A DNA stretch of 64,000 nucleotides from Tunturibacter empetritectus (lineage in GTDB: Bacteria; Acidobacteriota; Terriglobia; Terriglobales; Acidobacteriaceae): NCBI RefSeq assembly GCF_040358985.1, contig NZ_CP132932.1, positions 496,001-560,000 on the forward strand, read 5' to 3'. The position numbers and the translations under genes were made by a program. Shown in pieces: positions 61,236-64,000 of this stretch (position 1 is its first letter; each line of letters starts with the position of its first letter). The notes under the pieces were generated by a model that saw only the letters and a program-made list of their open reading frames with translations, had not been told where the DNA came from and did not search any database.

Positions 61236-61775
61236 CTACGCGTTCACAAGCTTCTGCTTCAACTGCTGCAACTGTCCGCGGATGGACCCGTCGTACACCG
61301 TGGAACCAAGCCGCACTACAGCTCCACCCAACAGAGTTGCATCCTGGAGATAAGTGGCCCGAACGCGACCCCCCGCGAGCTTCGCAACCTGAGCCTCGAG
61401 TTCGGCACGATCCTGATCATTCAACGGCCGGGCGCTGGTAATCTCCGCCTCCGCCATGTTCGATTGCTCATCGGCAAGGACGTGGTACTCCTCGAGAATC
61501 TCGTTCAACTCATCGAGGCGCTGATGATCCATGATCACTGCAATAAAATTTCGCACCTGCGGGAACATCCCGATGCGTCCTGCAATCGCATCGAGCACCT
61601 TCAACTTCTGTTCGTTCGCAATCGACGGATTCATCAAAACTTCACGAAGGTCATGACTACCCGCGAACGTTCCACTGAAATCACGAAGCTGTTGTTGTGC
61701 CGCGGCTGCATCAAGGTGCGCAGAGGCAGCCACTGCGGCAAACGCGTGAGCGTAACGCAACGAAAGGACAGACAT
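61236..61775 (-). CDS. atpH: ATP synthase delta subunit
   Basis: The peripheral-stalk connector (OSCP homologue). The 179-residue product has the N-terminal helical domain (LRYAHAFAAVAASAHLDAAAAQQQL) and the C-terminal segment GGAVVRLGSTVYDGSIRGQLQQLKQKL, the family signature. Its ATG overlaps the atpF stop (TGATG at 61773-61777), so translation is coupled. Confidence 0.94.
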   Translation of the reverse strand: MSVLSLRYAHAFAAVAASAHLDAAAAQQQLRDFSGTFAGSHDLREVLMNPSIANEQKLKVLDAIAGRIGMFPQVRNFIAVIMDHQRLDELNEILEEYHVLADEQSNMAEAEITSARPLNDQDRAELEAQVAKLAGGRVRATYLQDATLLGGAVVRLGSTVYDGSIRGQLQQLKQKLVNA

Positions 61776-62500
61776 CAGTTTTGTCCTTTCTTCGAATCGT
61801 CGCCGGTCAACCGCTGCGCAAAGCTCTGGATCAACAGACGGTCAGTCTCCGCCGTGACTACCAGCTTGCGTGCTGCCTGTTCGATAGCAAGCTCTGCCGC
61901 ATACTGCTGTATCTGTCGCTGCGCAAGAGCCGTCGCGGCAGTAATCTCCTGCTCGGCTGCCGCCAGAATCTTCTGCTTTTCCTCTTCCACGCTGGCCGCA
62001 ATGCGCTGTTCATCGAGCGCGGAGTCCTTCTCTGCCTGGGAGCGCATGGCCGCGATCTGGCTGTCCAGCTTGCTTAGGCGAGCTTCTACACTGTTCAACC
62101 TGGCATTGGCATCTTCGGTCGCAGTGCGCGCATCCACGAGCTGCTTCTGAATCAATGTGCTCCGATTACGAAAGGTCTTCGGCAACGTCTTCGCCAGAAA
62201 CCACCCTACGAGCGCGGCTAGAACTACAAAGTTGGCAACCGTAAACGCCGTAGCCGCCTGCTCCGCGTTCAAACCAACCTTCGCCCCAAGAGCGCGCACC
62301 GTGGCCGAATGAAGGTACTTGTCGTTTTCGTCTTCTTCCTGTTGATTCTTCTCGGAGGACTGCGTCTCGGAGACGGCGGGCCGATCAGTGCCTGCGCTGG
62401 GAGCACCTGCATCCTGTGCCTTCCCATGGCGTACTGGCGCGAAGAGAAATCCAAGCAAGAAAACAGCAGGCAAAAGCCTCTTCACAAAAGAATTCTTCAC
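61775..62500 (-). CDS. atpF: ATP synthase b subunit with N-terminal extension
   Basis: A peripheral-stalk subunit. GTG start overlapping the upstream b' gene (GTGA, 62497-62500). The 241-residue product begins with a signal-peptide-like segment (RLLPAVFLLGFLFAPVRHGKA, residues 8-28). A hydrophilic Glu/Asn/Gln-rich linker follows (to about 80), then the usual b-subunit membrane helix FTVANFVVLAALVGWFLAKTL (about 85-105) and a long charged coiled coil. The extra 75-80 N-terminal residues would be periplasmic; E. coli b has none. Confidence 0.9.
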   Translation of the reverse strand: MKNSFVKRLLPAVFLLGFLFAPVRHGKAQDAGAPSAGTDRPAVSETQSSEKNQQEEDENDKYLHSATVRALGAKVGLNAEQAATAFTVANFVVLAALVGWFLAKTLPKTFRNRSTLIQKQLVDARTATEDANARLNSVEARLSKLDSQIAAMRSQAEKDSALDEQRIAASVEEEKQKILAAAEQEITAATALAQRQIQQYAAELAIEQAARKLVVTAETDRLLIQSFAQRLTGDDSKKGQN

Positions 62501-62964
62501 TGCGCAACCTCCGCTGCCTGAACTCCAGCTGGAAGCACCGCATTGAGAACCCGCGAGCTTAACTCTTCGCTCATTCCTGCAATCTGCAGCCGCGCCTCAT
62601 GAGCACTCTGCTCTATCTCCTGCTTGGCTCCATGAACTCGGTCCTGCGTCTGCTGACGGGCCTGGGCGAGTGCTGCCTCCCGCTCCGCATTCCACTGCTT
62701 CAGCTTCTTATCGCGCATCTGGAAGATCTCAACCCTGGCGTGGCGCAACTTCTCTTCATAAGCCGCGGTCTCCGCCTCCGCTGCGGCAATCGCTCTCCGA
62801 GCCTGCTCAAGAGCACCTGAGGTACGGGCGCGCCGCTCAGCCAGCACGCGATCCAGCGGACGTCGAACAATCAGCCCATAAGCCACCACCAGCAAGATAA
62901 ACAAGACCATCGTCGGCACGGAGCCGAGCACAAGTCCACCGAGTTGATTCAGTATCTGATCCAT
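62497..62964 (-). CDS. atpF: ATP synthase b' (second b) subunit
   Basis: The first gene of the operon, encoding a second peripheral-stalk subunit so that b and b' form a heterodimer, as in photosynthetic and several other phyla. The 155-residue product has one N-terminal membrane helix (GSVPTMVLFILLVVAYGLIVRRPLDRVL, about 14-41) followed by an Ala/Glu/Arg-rich coiled coil to the C-terminus. No atpB, atpE or atpI lies upstream; the promoter candidate at 63077-63106 suggests the operon begins here. Confidence 0.9.
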   Translation of the reverse strand: MDQILNQLGGLVLGSVPTMVLFILLVVAYGLIVRRPLDRVLAERRARTSGALEQARRAIAAAEAETAAYEEKLRHARVEIFQMRDKKLKQWNAEREAALAQARQQTQDRVHGAKQEIEQSAHEARLQIAGMSEELSSRVLNAVLPAGVQAAEVAQ

Positions 62965-63076
62965 GAATGGGGTCGGCCGGGGCCGCTTGAAAGTCCTGTC
63001 GTGAGCGGTCTCACACCGCTACTCTGTTCCAGAAATCACTGGCGCAGGCGCTGCATGATAGTTCGAGGTACACCTA

Positions 63077-63106
63077 GTTTTAGCAAAGCGGTTACAAGGG
63101 TGTCAA
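63077..63106 (-). promoter_or_regulatory. Candidate sigma70 promoter of the atp operon
   Basis: On the minus strand, TTGACA (complement of 63101-63106) is followed after 18 bp by TAAAAC (complement of 63077-63082), about 110 nt upstream of the b' ATG. The -35 is perfect and the -10 imperfect. Confidence 0.6.
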
Positions 63107-63257
63107 CCAATCACCTGATGAATATCGGCCATCGTGAACGGTATTCGCACGTGGTTCACTCCCAAGCCCTTGAGCCAATTATTTGCACGTTTCCTTTGAC
63201 TTCCTCGGGCAAAGGACTAGACTTTGATGTACCACCTGGACCCTAAGCTCTGGGTCA

Positions 63258-63310
63258 CATAGGTCGCGTGATTGGGGACACCACCTCCGCTCCCCGTCAG
63301 GCGGCCTATG
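63258..63310. other. Long near-perfect hairpin between hflX and the atp operon
   Basis: Arms 63258-63278 and 63291-63310 (starting CATAGGTCGCG, ending CGGCCTATG) pair with one bulge, one G-G mismatch and two G-U pairs, around a 12-nt loop. Flanking GACCCTAAG (near 63238) and TTAAGGGTGTC (63316-63325) can extend it. It lies 18 nt past the hflX stop with no T run. It could be an unusual terminator or a structured RNA. Confidence 0.55.
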
Positions 63311-63327
63311 CTAGTTAAGGGTGTCTT

Positions 63328-63999
63328 CTATTCAATCGCCCGTTCCCGGAATCTTCTGAATCTGTTCAGCAATGAAGCGGGCCCTCGTGCCGTAACGTAG
63401 GCAAGATTTCCCTCGAAGCGCTTTCCCTCTACCACCGCCCCTGCCTCCAACGCCGCCAGTACGGCTCCCTCCGACTGCGGCAGACGAAACTGCATCTCAA
63501 TCAGCGGATCGACAACCAATGCAGCATCGATCGCTGCCAGCAGATGGTCCAGCCCCAGCTTTTTCAGTCCCGAGACCGCGATACTTCCGGGCGCTCCCAT
63601 GGGCATCCCTTCGTCATTCCCAACCAGGTCGATCTTGTTCAGCACCTCGATCACAGGCTTCTTCGAAACGTCCAACTCCGCCAGGACCTTCTCAACCTGA
63701 GTCTTCTGCTCATCCACCATGGGACTCGAAGCGTCGCGAATATGCAGCAGCAGCTCCGCGCGCTCTACCTCCTCCAGCGTCGCCCGAAAGCTGGTAACCA
63801 GCGTGTGCGGCAGGTTGCGAATAAATCCCACCGTATCCGACAGCAGAATCTTTCTCCGCGAAGGCAGCGTCAACTGACGCAGCTTGGGATCGAGCGTAGC
63901 AAACATCCGCGCAGACTCCAGCACTCCCGCCTCGGTCAGCGCATTGAACAGTGTGCTCTTCCCCGCATTCGTATAGCCCACCAGCGCAACCACAGGGAC
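63328..63999 (-). CDS. hflX: GTPase HflX, 5' end outside window
   Basis: A ribosome-associated GTPase that rescues or splits stalled 70S ribosomes. The frame is open to the window edge, so only the G domain and C-terminus are present: G1 [16 protein letters not shown]2/switch region with FATLDPK, G3 [13 protein letters not shown]4 NKIDLVGN and the C-terminal domain ending RRFRERAIE. The N-terminal HflX domain lies upstream. It is transcribed toward the atp operon with a 363-nt gap that holds the hairpin and promoter above. Confidence 0.93.
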   Translation of the reverse strand, partial: VPVVALVGYTNAGKSTLFNALTEAGVLESARMFATLDPKLRQLTLPSRRKILLSDTVGFIRNLPHTLVTSFRATLEEVERAELLLHIRDASSPMVDEQKTQVEKVLAELDVSKKPVIEVLNKIDLVGNDEGMPMGAPGSIAVSGLKKLGLDHLLAAIDAALVVDPLIEMQFRLPQSEGAVLAALEAGAVVEGKRFEGNLAYVTARGPASLLNRFRRFRERAIE

Positions 64000-64000
64000 C

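Overview
The window looks like a chromosomal segment of a high-GC, Gram-negative bacterium of the Acidobacteriota, probably subdivision 1 (the Terriglobus/Granulicella/Edaphobacter group). This is inferred from three things. A cupin has the same metal-ligand numbering as the Granulicella hydroxynitrile lyase. Short REP-like hairpins resemble intergenic repeats I associate with this group. The F-type ATPase operon is split, with paired b subunits and no a or c genes. No tRNA, rRNA, CRISPR array, transposase or phage gene was found.

Layout. 1-5.5 kb (mostly +): the end of a multi-pass membrane protein carrying in-frame repeat insertions, a polyprenyl diphosphate synthase, a cupin lyase (-), a MIP18-family protein, a SAM methyltransferase and a frameshifted GNAT gene, separated by tandem REP-like hairpins. 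5.5-15.6 kb (-): Tat-exported ferritin-like protein, DUF4019 protein, TsaE, two exported proteins, a 2'-5' RNA ligase-like protein, Nnr and a small penicillin-binding protein. Beside nnr lies a degraded AT-richer gene, bordered by a displaced copy of the nnr 3' end.

15.7-43.9 kb (-) is a large dcw cell-wall and division cluster in the order mraZ-rsmH-ftsL-ftsI-murE-murF-(unknown Lys-rich gene)-mraY-murD-ftsW-murG-murC-ftsQ-ftsA-ftsZ. It makes the UDP-MurNAc-pentapeptide and lipid II enzymes, the septal synthase pair and the divisome core. It is interrupted twice: by a plus-strand YXWGXW-repeat gene between murG and murC, in a segment bordered by 65-bp direct repeats, and by about 6.8 kb of unrelated genes between ftsA and ftsZ (flavin amine oxidase, GNAT, STAS, an ArsR-SRPBCC operon and an ArnT-like membrane protein). 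murB and ddl are absent.

44-56 kb holds a DUF2127 protein, a fasciclin protein, an SRPBCC protein, Dxs with an atypical thiamine-site motif, an ABC exporter pair, an exported prolyl oligopeptidase, PgeF, and a fused AroD-AroE enzyme behind a clear sigma70-type promoter. 56.5-63 kb is an ATP synthase operon (b'-b-delta-alpha-gamma-beta-epsilon, minus strand) with a candidate promoter and a strong terminator. The window ends inside hflX.

The most interesting signals are: REP-like hairpins that lie 3' of plus-strand genes in one orientation, two of which appear to be absorbed into a coding sequence; an island-like arrangement at the nnr 3' end; a previously unlisted 48-codon gene overlapping an ArsR regulator; an unknown Lys/Ala/His-rich protein and a cationic FtsQ tail inside the dcw cluster; and structured noncoding elements between rsmH and ftsL, atpD and atpC, and hflX and the atp operon.
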